Origin: Bdellovibrionales bacterium
GTDB lineage: Bacteria > Bdellovibrionota > UBA1018 > CAIMNF01
DNA length: 37,927 bases
Assembly: GCA_018969905.1 (NCBI GenBank)
Contig: JAGWXK010000014.1
Location: 1-37,927, forward strand
Direction: 5' to 3'
Position numbers and translations under genes: made by a program. Of the stretch, positions 24,307-33,155 are shown one piece after another. How positions within the stretch are numbered: the stretch's first letter is position 1; every line of letters begins with the position of its first letter. The notes beneath the pieces are model-generated. The model searched no databases. It had not been told where the DNA came from and was given only the letters and a program-made list of their open reading frames with translations.

Positions 24307-24822
24307 TCAGTTGGCTTCGCGCTGATGAAGCAGAGCCTCGGCAGGGAAGACGGGGATTTTTTGCTGGCCGGTCCTGAATTTTTGGATCAGGTCATCCGCT
24401 TCGATGGCGGCATTGTGGTATTTTTGACGGTTCTTGTTGATCTTCTCCTCGATTCTTTCAAGATCTTTGATTTTTTTTTGAATCTCGGGATTCGAAAGAA
24501 GCGAGCTCAAGTGATTGGTGACCTTCGTCTGGAATGAATCAAAATCCCTGAAGTCGGTCTCTGTCTCGAGTTTCAGGTCCGGAATTTTCGAAAATTCCCC
24601 GGGAAGTTTTCCGCCAGAGACCTTCTGCCATTGAATCATCAGGTCAAAACGCTCCTGGTAAAGGTTCAGTAGCTCCTTGGCGATGGGCTGCACCTGGCTG
24701 GCTACTTCATTTACTTTTTGGATCGACTCTTCTCTGGGTTTCCAGTATCCGGAATAAAATACCACTCCGATAAGTACAGAAACCGCAGCCACGCCGGAAA
24801 TCATAAGTGAGTTCTTTTTCAT
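24307..24822 (-). CDS. LemA-like membrane-anchored coiled-coil protein
   Basis: This 171-residue protein has an N-terminal hydrophobic anchor (about 7-26) and an all-helical extracytoplasmic part. RFDLMIQWQKV and the C-terminal IEEKINKNRQKYHNAAIEADDLIQKF followed by VFPAEALL resemble LemA, whose final helix carries A-R-x-x-Y-N-x-x-V and an F-P motif. The match is partial, so I call it LemA-like. LemA function is poorly known and is tied to envelope processes. The ATG at 24822 has AGGA about 8 bases upstream. The gene starts 29 bases after the giant lipoprotein gene stop, suggesting cotranscription. Confidence 0.65.
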   Translation of the reverse strand: MKKNSLMISGVAAVSVLIGVVFYSGYWKPREESIQKVNEVASQVQPIAKELLNLYQERFDLMIQWQKVSGGKLPGEFSKIPDLKLETETDFRDFDSFQTKVTNHLSSLLSNPEIQKKIKDLERIEEKINKNRQKYHNAAIEADDLIQKFRTGQQKIPVFPAEALLHQREAN

Positions 24823-24851
24823 GACTGAATCCTAATCAATAAGACTCCGCA

Positions 24852-27800
24852 TTACCACCATCTTTTGACCATCCTGATGGAGTGCGATCCTCGCTCCGAG
24901 AAGTAGAGGTTTCCATCGGAATCGAAGACAAGCCCGTAGGGTGCAAAGAGTTTCACGGAAGGGTTGTCCGAAACGACGCCCTCCTGTTCCGTTCCAAGAG
25001 CTGCTCCTGATCTCACATCAAGTGCGGTAGAGGGCGTTCCCCCGATGATGCGACTGGTGGCGCCTGAAGAGGTCGATACCGCATAACAGGTGATGTTGTG
25101 GCTGCCGATCATGGCATTGTCAAAGCGACCTCCCGCAACACACATCTGGGTCACTCCGTTTACCGTTACCGCCGCAAGACCGTTCACGGTTGCATAGTTC
25201 GCTCCTCCCTGAGTCGGTGGGTTCATGTATTGGACAAATGTGATGGTTCGGATATAGGGCTCACCCGGAACCGAAGTTCCGTTCACGGTCTGATTTCCGA
25301 CTGTCACGGAAGTTGAGCGGAAATTTGCATAACGAATCATGGAGCCTGAGGTCAGGTCTGGAGTGTCGGCAAAAAAGAAGTTACCGTCTGCCGCAAAACG
25401 GGGATCGATCGCAATCGCGGTGGGGTAGCGAATGACAACACTCGAGCTGCTTGCCTGGCCAGCGGTTGCGGTGCTGGTGGGAGCAGTGATTCCAACCAGG
25501 CCGGTCTGATGACACCTGACGTTCGAACCGGTCCCCGTTCCGACCACGACTTGCGATGATCCATTCGGCATGACTTTCAGGATGCAATGATCCTGACGGT
25601 TTGTGACATAGAAATTGGTTCCGTCGGACGCGATTCCCTCCGGGTTGAAAAGGGTGAAGGAATCATAAGTGAGTGCTCCGCGTGAAAAGGTGCCGGTCCC
25701 GTAAGGTCCGCATCCGAGTCCCATGTCGCCCAAGGCATTGAAATACCGGTTGGAGGAAACCGTGCCCGCACCTGGAAAAAACTGGGTGGAGGTGGAGCCA
25801 AGATTGAAGCCTCCCACATAGCAGAACTGATCCGGACCACCAGTTGAGTTGTCCCAGTGGAAACCTGCGGTCGCGCTTACGGAGTTCGCGGTGTCCACAT
25901 AGAGCAGGAAGGGATTTCCACCGGCAGTATGCATGGTGAGTCCACGAGGGGAGTTCATGGAAATCAGGGTTGGATTGCTCCCATTGCTTGGATTCATGTT
26001 TGTGGAACCGTTTCCTGCGAAAGTGTTGACATTTCCCTGAAGAAGATCAAGCACCCGGATGTAGCGGCTTCCCGGATCGCTGATGTAGAGCCTTCGATTG
26101 GCATTGTCGACGGCAAGTCCTGTCGGGGACGAGTAGAACATTTCATTGGTCTTGGTGATTGAAGCGCCGAGATTTCCGGATCGTCCAAATCCGCTCCCGA
26201 TCGTATCGTTTACCTGAGAGCCGGTGACATCCAGCGATCGAACACGGAAGTTGTTCTGATCGGTCACAAGGAGCTGATTCTTTGCTCGATTCATGCTCAG
26301 ATTCCCAGGAGTGTTGATCCGGGTTGCAACGCCGAGTCCGGGACCGTCTGCCGCAGCCGAGGTCCCCCCCAGCACCACTCCTCCCCGGTAGGCTGGAATG
26401 GTGTTACCTCCAATGGTGATCGGGCCGTTCGTGTTGTTCATGAAAAGGACACGATGAACGTTGGATGCGCTGATGAAAAACCCTCGAACCACTCCTCCCT
26501 GTTCATAAACCTCGAGTCCACCGGGCAAGTTGAATGTCAGGCCGCCGTATTCGAGATTCTGGTTGGCAGCCGGGTAGGCGGATGTCGGCGTGTTGGTATT
26601 TGGATTCGGGAATCCAAGAAGAGATCCGACTTCGCCCGTAGGAATCACCACTGCGGTTTTGTAATAGATTGTGGTTTCGGAGGTGCCGGTTGCAATGGTG
26701 GCGCTCGTTGACAAAGAAGTGCAGTTTGCATCGGAGTAAAAGGAACCGAAGGTATTTGTGCTGAACCGGAAAAAACGGTTCGCAGTTGCATTGGATGGAT
26801 CACCGGTGCTGGTCCTGAGCTGAAGTTTATAGGGGACACAGGCATCGAAGGGAATTTCCCGGGGACCATACAGGGCAGCATTGTTTTGGGCGCCGGCGGC
26901 GCTCGCGACCACTGCCGCACTGAATCCGTACGGAGTCACAGCAAAGGCCGCGCTGTTCATGCTGGCCGCCGTGATTCCATTGGTGGTGCCAATCGTCCAG
27001 TTGATGCTTTGTGCGGATGTAGCGCGGTAATAAAAGACCGTACCATGGGTGCCCGCAAGGATGCTGACCGTACGTGCGCCCGCAGACCCCCCGATCACTC
27101 CTGTGCTTGTCGTGCAGTTTGAATCATTAAACAGGTCACCTGTTCCCGTAACGGTAACGCTCACTGCTGTGTTTGCAGACGCAATCACCAGTTGGTTTGA
27201 GTTGTTGAGAGCGGTCATCCTGTACTCGTTGCAGGTGTTGGCAAGGAATCGGTCGGTGCCCGTGATCCGAACGCGGGTCACCGGTGCGGTGGTGAGTCCG
27301 TTTCGAGAGCTGTAGGGTTGAATGCCAAATCCATTGCTGCCAAGCGCGGTGACAGAGCCCAGGGTTCCAAGCGCAATGGAGGCGTTGGTGTGCTCATTGT
27401 AGTACAGGGCGATCCAGGAGCTTATGTCCTCGGTTGTGGTTCCGCCGAAGAAGGTGAGCGGGGTGGACCCGGCATTGAATACCCTGACTCTCGCGCCTGA
27501 AATCCCTCCGAAACCACTGAGACCAGCTCGGTCTCTTTCAATCCAATAGACATTATGGTTCGAATCTTTTGCCAAAGACCAAGGATTAACGGTTCGTGAG
27601 GCACCGTAGGTGATGCCGATGGGCCCGTCGATCGCACCCCAGCCAACCTGGTTTGAAGTCAGGGAACCGGAAACCATGAAGGTCCTTCCGTAATTCACAG
27701 CATCGCCATCCGAAAATGCCGCCTTCATCCGCTTCACGGCATGCAGGCCGTAACAAGTCACATACAAAAATTTGTTGGGGCTTTCGCCGGCAAGAATCAC

Positions 27801-30800
27801 ATCCGCAGGGCCAGTGCAGATATGATTGATGCCTTGAGCACCCTCTGTGTTTCCGGCAGCGTTATTTGCAAGGGTCGCAGCACCCGGGACTTGACCCAAA
27901 ATGGTTTTTACCTGTCCAAGGGTGGGGCCGGCACGCCCGTCAACTCTCACGACACGGTTGTTGTTGTAGTCCGCGATGTAAAGAAACCTCTCGGCATCAT
28001 CCAGTGCAAGACCTCCACCTACCATATTGAGTTTTGCAAGAGTATTGAAGGCATCCTCATCTGAAATTCCCGGAGTCCCGTTTCCGACCAAGGTAACCAC
28101 TCCGCCAGTCGAGCCGGGAGAGCTTGCTCCAAGAGCGGTCTTTCCGAATACGGTTACCGGGCATGTTGAGTTGCCTTGTCCACAGGAATAAGTACCATCA
28201 AAAGGATTGCGTCCGGATCGGTTCCAGAAGCTCACGGTCTGGTTCAGGCTATCTGAAAAGAACCAGTTTCCATAAGCGTCCTCAATGACCTTCATGGGTT
28301 GAATCCGGAAGTTCGACTGATCGGATGCCGGAATGCGGCCGTCACCCACTCCGACCAATCCTGAAAGAGTACATACCTTACCGCCTTCTTCGGCGACCGT
28401 TCCGTTGAACAGGGTATTGCATTGATTGCTGAAGTGATTCACCTCCACGGTCCAGGAGTGCGTGAAAGACTCGTTTCCGTCGGTCACTTCCACAGACAGG
28501 GTGTGGGGATTGTTCGAGGTTACCAGGCTGACATTGTGAGGATTGAAAGTGGCGCTATTCGTGGTGCTGTTCAAAAAGGAGTTCTGTATTGATCCGTCAA
28601 GCCTCCAGATGTAGGTCAGGTTGTCATTGTTGGGATCACTGGCCGTGACCGAGAAGCCCATGGTCGATCCCTGAGCCACGCGCCAAACACGGGAATTGTC
28701 TGGAGAGGCTGCGGTGCGGGCAGGCGGTCCGTTTCGCTTCACGTTGAAGGTACAGTTCACTTCCGGAGAATTCAATGCATCGGTGGCAAAGGCCCTGAAT
28801 ACATAGTTGGATGGCTGTGCTGCAAGCGAGGTGGAGGAAACACTTTGCAACGAGGTGCTGTTCGTGATGCTTGCGCCATCACGTGTCCAGCGGAATGCGG
28901 TTCCATTCAACACGTTGATGATCAGGTCCCTGTCCGAAACGCCCGGACCGCCGCTGGAAAGAAGCACGATCGGGTTTGCATTCGGATTGCATGAAACAAG
29001 AGATACCGTATTCGGGTCTGTAATTCCGAAATTCCAATAGCACTCTCCCGAGTCGTAACCGTCATTGAAAGTGAGTGAGAGTTTTTGTGCCGCTCCCACC
29101 TGGTTTGAAGTCGGAACAAACGTCATGGACTGGGTCGTGGTCGGTGTGATCGGACTCAGTGAAGAATAAATTCCCGGTGGATTCGAGCTATCGTTGAATT
29201 TCCAGATGAAGCTTGAGAGCGCATCACCATCAGGGTCGGAGCCGGTTCCTGAAAACACGTTTGTATTTGTCGTATATGGAAAAGAGGAGGGATTGGATGC
29301 CGGAATCTGGGACAGGCAAGCGGGGATTTGGTTCCGGGTGATCGCCCAGCTGCGGGTCGAGGTGCTCACGCCATTTGAGATCTGGACTGACAGGGTATTC
29401 CCGGAGCCCGGAGCGAGGCTTGACCCTGCGATGGTTTGAATGGAGTTTGTTCCGCTGATCGGAGATCCGTTCAAGGTCCAGCTCGGAATGCAAGACGAGT
29501 CGTTCGGGATGATCACGTAGTTCTGGGTTGCAATCGACGAGTTCGCCACCTTGTGGGTTGTCGTGGTCGGGGATGAAGAGACGATGGAGCATTGGTTTGC
29601 AAGGTTGAAGTTCCAGTAACACTCTCCCGAATCATAGCCGTCAGAAAATACGAGGCTCAGTTTCTGTCCATTTCCGATCTGTGAGGTCGTGGGCGCAAAT
29701 GTCATCTGCTGGCTTGTCGTCGGGCTTGCCGGGGTAAGGGAGGTAAAGATGTTCGATGGAGTTGCGCTGTCGTTGAATCTCCATGAAAAGCTGGTGAATG
29801 CATCGCCATCCGGATCCTGGGCGGTTGCTGAAAAAACCCTGGTGTTGTCGGTGTAAATGAAAGGTGCGGGATCCGTGGCAGGGGTTTTTCCGGCACAGGA
29901 GGGGATCTGGTTTCTGGCAATGTTCCAAGTCCTTGTTGCGGTGCTGGTACCATTTGACATGGTGGCGACCAGCATGTTTCCAGCTCCGTTATTGAGCTGC
30001 GATGAGGTGATCAGCTGGTGGGGACTTGAGCTGCCAATCGGGCTTCCGTTCAGTGTCCAGGTTACGGCACAAGAGGCATCGTTCGGGACGACGGTATAGG
30101 TTTGGGAGTTGGTTCCGGCGGATGCCATTTTATAGGTCGAGGTGCTTGGGAGAGATGAGACAAGCGAGCATTGATTGGAAATATTCATGGTCCAGGCGCA
30201 CTCTGCACTGTCATATCCATCGCTGAAAGAAAGGCTCACTTTTTGAGCGGGTCCGATCTGCGAGAATGCGGGAGTGAAGTCAGCACTGCGGCCATTGGAG
30301 ATGTTTGAGATGTTTGAGAAGAGAGTGGGGGCCGCTGCATCGTTGAAGCGCCATGAAAAGCTTGAAAGTGTATCACCATCGGTGTCGGTGCCTTCGGCGC
30401 TAAGATTTCGGGTCGTTCCGAATGCGAAGGGGGCCGGGTTTGCAGCGGGTGTTTTGTTTCCGCACGTGGGTGGGACATTCCTTCGAATGCTCCAGGAGCG
30501 GGTGGAGGAGCTTGTTCCATTTGAAATGGTGACAGAAAGGGTGTTTGTCGGATTGAGGCTTTCCGAAGTGAGGTTTCGCGTATAATCGCTCCCACCAAGG
30601 GTGGCCCCATTGAAGGTCCATGCTGCGGTACACGAGGAGCTGTTCGCACCGACGGTGAAATCCTGTGAGCCACCGACTGCCGGCATCTTGAAATCGTTTC
30701 CCGCCGGAAAAGAAGAAAGAATGCTGCAGACATCGGTAATGTTCATGTTCCATGAGCACTCGCCAGGGTCATAGCCGTCCGTGAAGGTCAGGCTGATTTT

Positions 30801-32558
30801 CTGAGAAACTCCGATCTGGGCGGAAGTGGCGCTGAATGTAGCCGAGCTTCCTACCACTGTGTTTGCAATATTCGTGAAAAGGGATGAAAAATTGCCGCTG
30901 TCGTTGAATTTCCACTGGAATCCGCTCACCGTATCCATGTCAGGATCATTTGCAATCGCAGTCAGATTTTGGGCGTTATTGTAGGAGAACGGAGCGGGAT
31001 TCGTAGACGGGACCTTGACCACGCATGCAGGGACCGAGTTTTTGGAGACGGTCCAGGTTCTGGTCACAGTACTCGTTCCGTTTGTCAGGGAGGCGACCAG
31101 TGTGTTGCTGGAACCCGTGAGGAATTGGGAAGAGGTGAGTACCTGGGTTGGGTTGTTGCCAGCGAGTGGTACCCCGTTCAGGGTCCAACTCACACCGCAA
31201 CTGACATCATTGGGAACGACCGAGAAGGTTTGGGTGGTGCCCGCAGCATTTGCAACCCTGTGGGTCGATGTGGATGGAAAAGAGGATGCAACCACGCATT
31301 GATTCGTGATCGGTACAGTCCAGCTGCACTCACCGTTGTCGAGTCCGTCCGAAAACACCATGCTGACTTTTTGTGCGCTTCCAACCTGGTTTGCTCCGGG
31401 AGTGAACATGGCACTGCTTCCGTTTCCGGCACCGTTTGTGGTAACGCCTGTGAAGAGGGACGGAAAGGGTGTGTCGTTGAATCGCCAGGAGAAGCTACTG
31501 AGGGTGTCCCCGTCCGAGTCAGTGCCGGATGCGGAAAATGACTGCGAGGACCCATGCGCAAACGCCGGCGGATTGCTTGCAGGTGTTCTTGAGCTGCAGG
31601 TCGGAGGATTGTTCTTCTCAATGGTCCAGGATTCAGTGTCAGAGCTGACTCCATTTGAGATACTCAAGGTGAGGGTATTTGTTCCTGCCACGAGTTGGCC
31701 AGAGGTGATGGTGCGCGACAAGCCGGTGCCGGCAAGGGGGGTGCCATTCAGGGTCCATAGAGGGGTGCAGGCTGAATTGTTGATTGTAGCGCTGAAAACC
31801 TTTGTGCCACCCGAATTCGCCATCCGGTTCGTAGCGGTTGCGGGAAAGAGGGCATCAATGGAGCAGCCGCCGCTCATATTCATGGTCCAAGAGCACTCGC
31901 CGGAGTCGAGTCCATCGGAAAAAGTCAAGGCAACCTTGTGGGTACCCATCTGATTCGAGGTGAAAGTTGACGAACTTCCTACAGCAGTTGTGATGACATT
32001 CGTGAAACGATCCTGGGCCAATACGTCATTCATTTTCCAGGTGAAACCGGTAACCGCATCACCGTCCGGATCAACGGCAGCCGCGCTCAACTCCTTCGGA
32101 AAGGTGAAGATGAATGGTTCCGGATTCCCGGAGGGTGACTTTACAACGCAAGTGGGAGCCTTGTTTTTCGTGATTTCCCAACTCTTGGAATCGCTGCTCG
32201 TTGCGTTGCTCACAACTGCTTCCAGTACATTCACGGCATCGCTTACCAGCATGCTGGAATTGATCTCTTTTGAGACTGCTTGACCCGATACCAAGACTCC
32301 ATTGAGCCGCCAGGAAATCTCGCAATCCTCGTGCACGCCACCGACCACGAAGTTCTGGAGTCCGCCACTCGCAGCCATCCTGAGTGCGGATGTTTCTGGA
32401 ACGGATGAGGCGATCTTGCATTTCACGAGGTCCTCTTTTTTTGCAACTTTGGAAGCAAGAACGTTTGAGAAGCGGGAATCCGAACAGGCAGTCAAAGCGA
32501 TCAGGAAAATCACTTTCAATGGAATCAATTTATTTGCCTGCATTTTGGTAGGTCCCAT
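24852..32558 (-). CDS. Giant surface lipoprotein: six Ig/PKD-like repeats plus interrupted NHL propeller
   Basis: This 2568-residue lipoprotein is the largest gene in the window. The lipobox LTAC gives a lipidated Cys25, with Ser at +2, compatible with outer-membrane sorting. Residues 47-1180 hold six tandem repeats of about 190 residues, each made of two beta-sandwich-like halves with four conserved cysteines and motifs such as C-x-x-x-WTLNG, DPDGD, W[RK]FND and FSDGYDSGEC-W. A degenerate seventh unit runs to about 1390. The rest, to the C-terminus KRWW, has at least eight NHL-type strands (YIADYNNNRVVRVDG, LYISDPGSRYIRVLD, NLYFSERGSHSIRMV), interrupted near 1710-2010 by other beta domains. 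It is probably a surface adhesin or binding protein. An ATG at 32543 is an alternative start. Confidence 0.85.
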   Translation of the reverse strand: MGPTKMQANKLIPLKVIFLIALTACSDSRFSNVLASKVAKKEDLVKCKIASSVPETSALRMAASGGLQNFVVGGVHEDCEISWRLNGVLVSGQAVSKEINSSMLVSDAVNVLEAVVSNATSSDSKSWEITKNKAPTCVVKSPSGNPEPFIFTFPKELSAAAVDPDGDAVTGFTWKMNDVLAQDRFTNVITTAVGSSSTFTSNQMGTHKVALTFSDGLDSGECSWTMNMSGGCSIDALFPATATNRMANSGGTKVFSATINNSACTPLWTLNGTPLAGTGLSRTITSGQLVAGTNTLTLSISNGVSSDTESWTIEKNNPPTCSSRTPASNPPAFAHGSSQSFSASGTDSDGDTLSSFSWRFNDTPFPSLFTGVTTNGAGNGSSAMFTPGANQVGSAQKVSMVFSDGLDNGECSWTVPITNQCVVASSFPSTSTHRVANAAGTTQTFSVVPNDVSCGVSWTLNGVPLAGNNPTQVLTSSQFLTGSSNTLVASLTNGTSTVTRTWTVSKNSVPACVVKVPSTNPAPFSYNNAQNLTAIANDPDMDTVSGFQWKFNDSGNFSSLFTNIANTVVGSSATFSATSAQIGVSQKISLTFTDGYDPGECSWNMNITDVCSILSSFPAGNDFKMPAVGGSQDFTVGANSSSCTAAWTFNGATLGGSDYTRNLTSESLNPTNTLSVTISNGTSSSTRSWSIRRNVPPTCGNKTPAANPAPFAFGTTRNLSAEGTDTDGDTLSSFSWRFNDAAAPTLFSNISNISNGRSADFTPAFSQIGPAQKVSLSFSDGYDSAECAWTMNISNQCSLVSSLPSTSTYKMASAGTNSQTYTVVPNDASCAVTWTLNGSPIGSSSPHQLITSSQLNNGAGNMLVATMSNGTSTATRTWNIARNQIPSCAGKTPATDPAPFIYTDNTRVFSATAQDPDGDAFTSFSWRFNDSATPSNIFTSLTPASPTTSQQMTFAPTTSQIGNGQKLSLVFSDGYDSGECYWNFNLANQCSIVSSSPTTTTHKVANSSIATQNYVIIPNDSSCIPSWTLNGSPISGTNSIQTIAGSSLAPGSGNTLSVQISNGVSTSTRSWAITRNQIPACLSQIPASNPSSFPYTTNTNVFSGTGSDPDGDALSSFIWKFNDSSNPPGIYSSLSPITPTTTQSMTFVPTSNQVGAAQKLSLTFNDGYDSGECYWNFGITDPNTVSLVSCNPNANPIVLLSSGGPGVSDRDLIINVLNGTAFRWTRDGASITNSTSLQSVSSTSLAAQPSNYVFRAFATDALNSPEVNCTFNVKRNGPPARTAASPDNSRVWRVAQGSTMGFSVTASDPNNDNLTYIWRLDGSIQNSFLNSTTNSATFNPHNVSLVTSNNPHTLSVEVTDGNESFTHSWTVEVNHFSNQCNTLFNGTVAEEGGKVCTLSGLVGVGDGRIPASDQSNFRIQPMKVIEDAYGNWFFSDSLNQTVSFWNRSGRNPFDGTYSCGQGNSTCPVTVFGKTALGASSPGSTGGVVTLVGNGTPGISDEDAFNTLAKLNMVGGGLALDDAERFLYIADYNNNRVVRVDGRAGPTLGQVKTILGQVPGAATLANNAAGNTEGAQGINHICTGPADVILAGESPNKFLYVTCYGLHAVKRMKAAFSDGDAVNYGRTFMVSGSLTSNQVGWGAIDGPIGITYGASRTVNPWSLAKDSNHNVYWIERDRAGLSGFGGISGARVRVFNAGSTPLTFFGGTTTEDISSWIALYYNEHTNASIALGTLGSVTALGSNGFGIQPYSSRNGLTTAPVTRVRITGTDRFLANTCNEYRMTALNNSNQLVIASANTAVSVTVTGTGDLFNDSNCTTSTGVIGGSAGARTVSILAGTHGTVFYYRATSAQSINWTIGTTNGITAASMNSAAFAVTPYGFSAAVVASAAGAQNNAALYGPREIPFDACVPYKLQLRTSTGDPSNATANRFFRFSTNTFGSFYSDANCTSLSTSATIATGTSETTIYYKTAVVIPTGEVGSLLGFPNPNTNTPTSAYPAANQNLEYGGLTFNLPGGLEVYEQGGVVRGFFISASNVHRVLFMNNTNGPITIGGNTIPAYRGGVVLGGTSAAADGPGLGVATRINTPGNLSMNRAKNQLLVTDQNNFRVRSLDVTGSQVNDTIGSGFGRSGNLGASITKTNEMFYSSPTGLAVDNANRRLYISDPGSRYIRVLDLLQGNVNTFAGNGSTNMNPSNGSNPTLISMNSPRGLTMHTAGGNPFLLYVDTANSVSATAGFHWDNSTGGPDQFCYVGGFNLGSTSTQFFPGAGTVSSNRYFNALGDMGLGCGPYGTGTFSRGALTYDSFTLFNPEGIASDGTNFYVTNRQDHCILKVMPNGSSQVVVGTGTGSNVRCHQTGLVGITAPTSTATAGQASSSSVVIRYPTAIAIDPRFAADGNFFFADTPDLTSGSMIRYANFRSTSVTVGNQTVNGTSVPGEPYIRTITFVQYMNPPTQGGANYATVNGLAAVTVNGVTQMCVAGGRFDNAMIGSHNITCYAVSTSSGATSRIIGGTPSTALDVRSGAALGTEQEGVVSDNPSVKLFAPYGLVFDSDGNLYFSERGSHSIRMVKRWW
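29013..32420 (-). repeat. Six tandem coding repeats of about 560-580 bp in the giant lipoprotein gene
   Basis: Repeat units recur at near-constant spacing, seen from the G-E-C-x-W motif codons near 29041, 29619, 30198, 30755, 31327 and 31892. The units have diverged clearly at DNA level, so this is an old array rather than a fresh duplication. Four cysteines per unit (unit start, about 35 residues in, at the half junction, and near the end) suggest two disulfides per repeat. Neighbouring units 4 and 5 look the most alike, notably around the FND and Q-[IV]-G segments. Confidence 0.85.
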
Positions 32559-32582
32559 ATTTTAATTTTATTCAAAAAATGT

Positions 32583-33155
32583 TTAAAATTCTATAACAAT
32601 GCCGCCGCACGCCGAAATCTCGCTTGCTTTGGCTGTTCCCCCTGCGGATAAAGAGTATGCTCGCATCGAAACGCGCAGACTCAACCGTTCCAGTAGATTC
32701 TTGTCCACTCCGACACCCACTCCAAATCCGGCATAGCTGGTCTGGATGCTTTGGTAATTTCTCTGTGCAAAGCTCAATGAAACGAATGGACGAAGATCTT
32801 CGGAATAAGACAGGTACCCGTGCTCTCCGCGCGACTCCAGACGGTGGGAGGCTCCGAGAAAATAATACGTTCCATTCAGATCGAGTCCAAAGCCGCTGTC
32901 ACCGCTGATGACTTTCGTGAAAAGAATCGTATAACCAAGTCCGATGTCAAAGTGGGAGTTGATGCTGCGACGATAGCCGATGCGGTACGTTCCGAATGCG
33001 GCAAGTTTACCACTTGTATCCCCGGAGCTTGCGTCAAGCGAAAAGCCACCGACTTCAAGATCCACGCTGTTTCCGGTAGCAAATGCAGGGGTTGCCATAA
33101 AAAGAATCATGCAGAATACCCAATTCCGGCTATGCGGCTTTTTTCGTTTTTTCAT
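32583..33155 (-). CDS. Small outer-membrane beta-barrel protein
   Basis: This 190-residue protein has a signal peptide (basic start, hydrophobic core, cleavage after PAFA) and then alternating amphipathic strands such as YRIGYRRSINSHFDIGLGYTI and AGFGVGVGVDKNL. It ends in IVIEF, with a terminal aromatic residue as recognised by the Bam machinery. Size and pattern suggest an 8-stranded OmpA/OmpX-like barrel. The ATG lies 26 bases inside the end of the FliF-FliG-like gene in another frame, so the two are likely translationally linked. It is 24 bases ahead of the giant lipoprotein gene in the direction of transcription. It could be the outer-membrane element of the same machine; this is inference. 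Confidence 0.83.
   Translation of the reverse strand: MKKRKKPHSRNWVFCMILFMATPAFATGNSVDLEVGGFSLDASSGDTSGKLAAFGTYRIGYRRSINSHFDIGLGYTILFTKVISGDSGFGLDLNGTYYFLGASHRLESRGEHGYLSYSEDLRPFVSLSFAQRNYQSIQTSYAGFGVGVGVDKNLLERLSLRVSMRAYSLSAGGTAKASEISACGGIVIEF

Noticed and set aside
29013-32420. Direct repeats considered as a CRISPR array or a recent DNA duplication
   Set aside because: The period is about 570 bp, all units are in one reading frame, and the copies differ widely in sequence. This is protein domain repetition.
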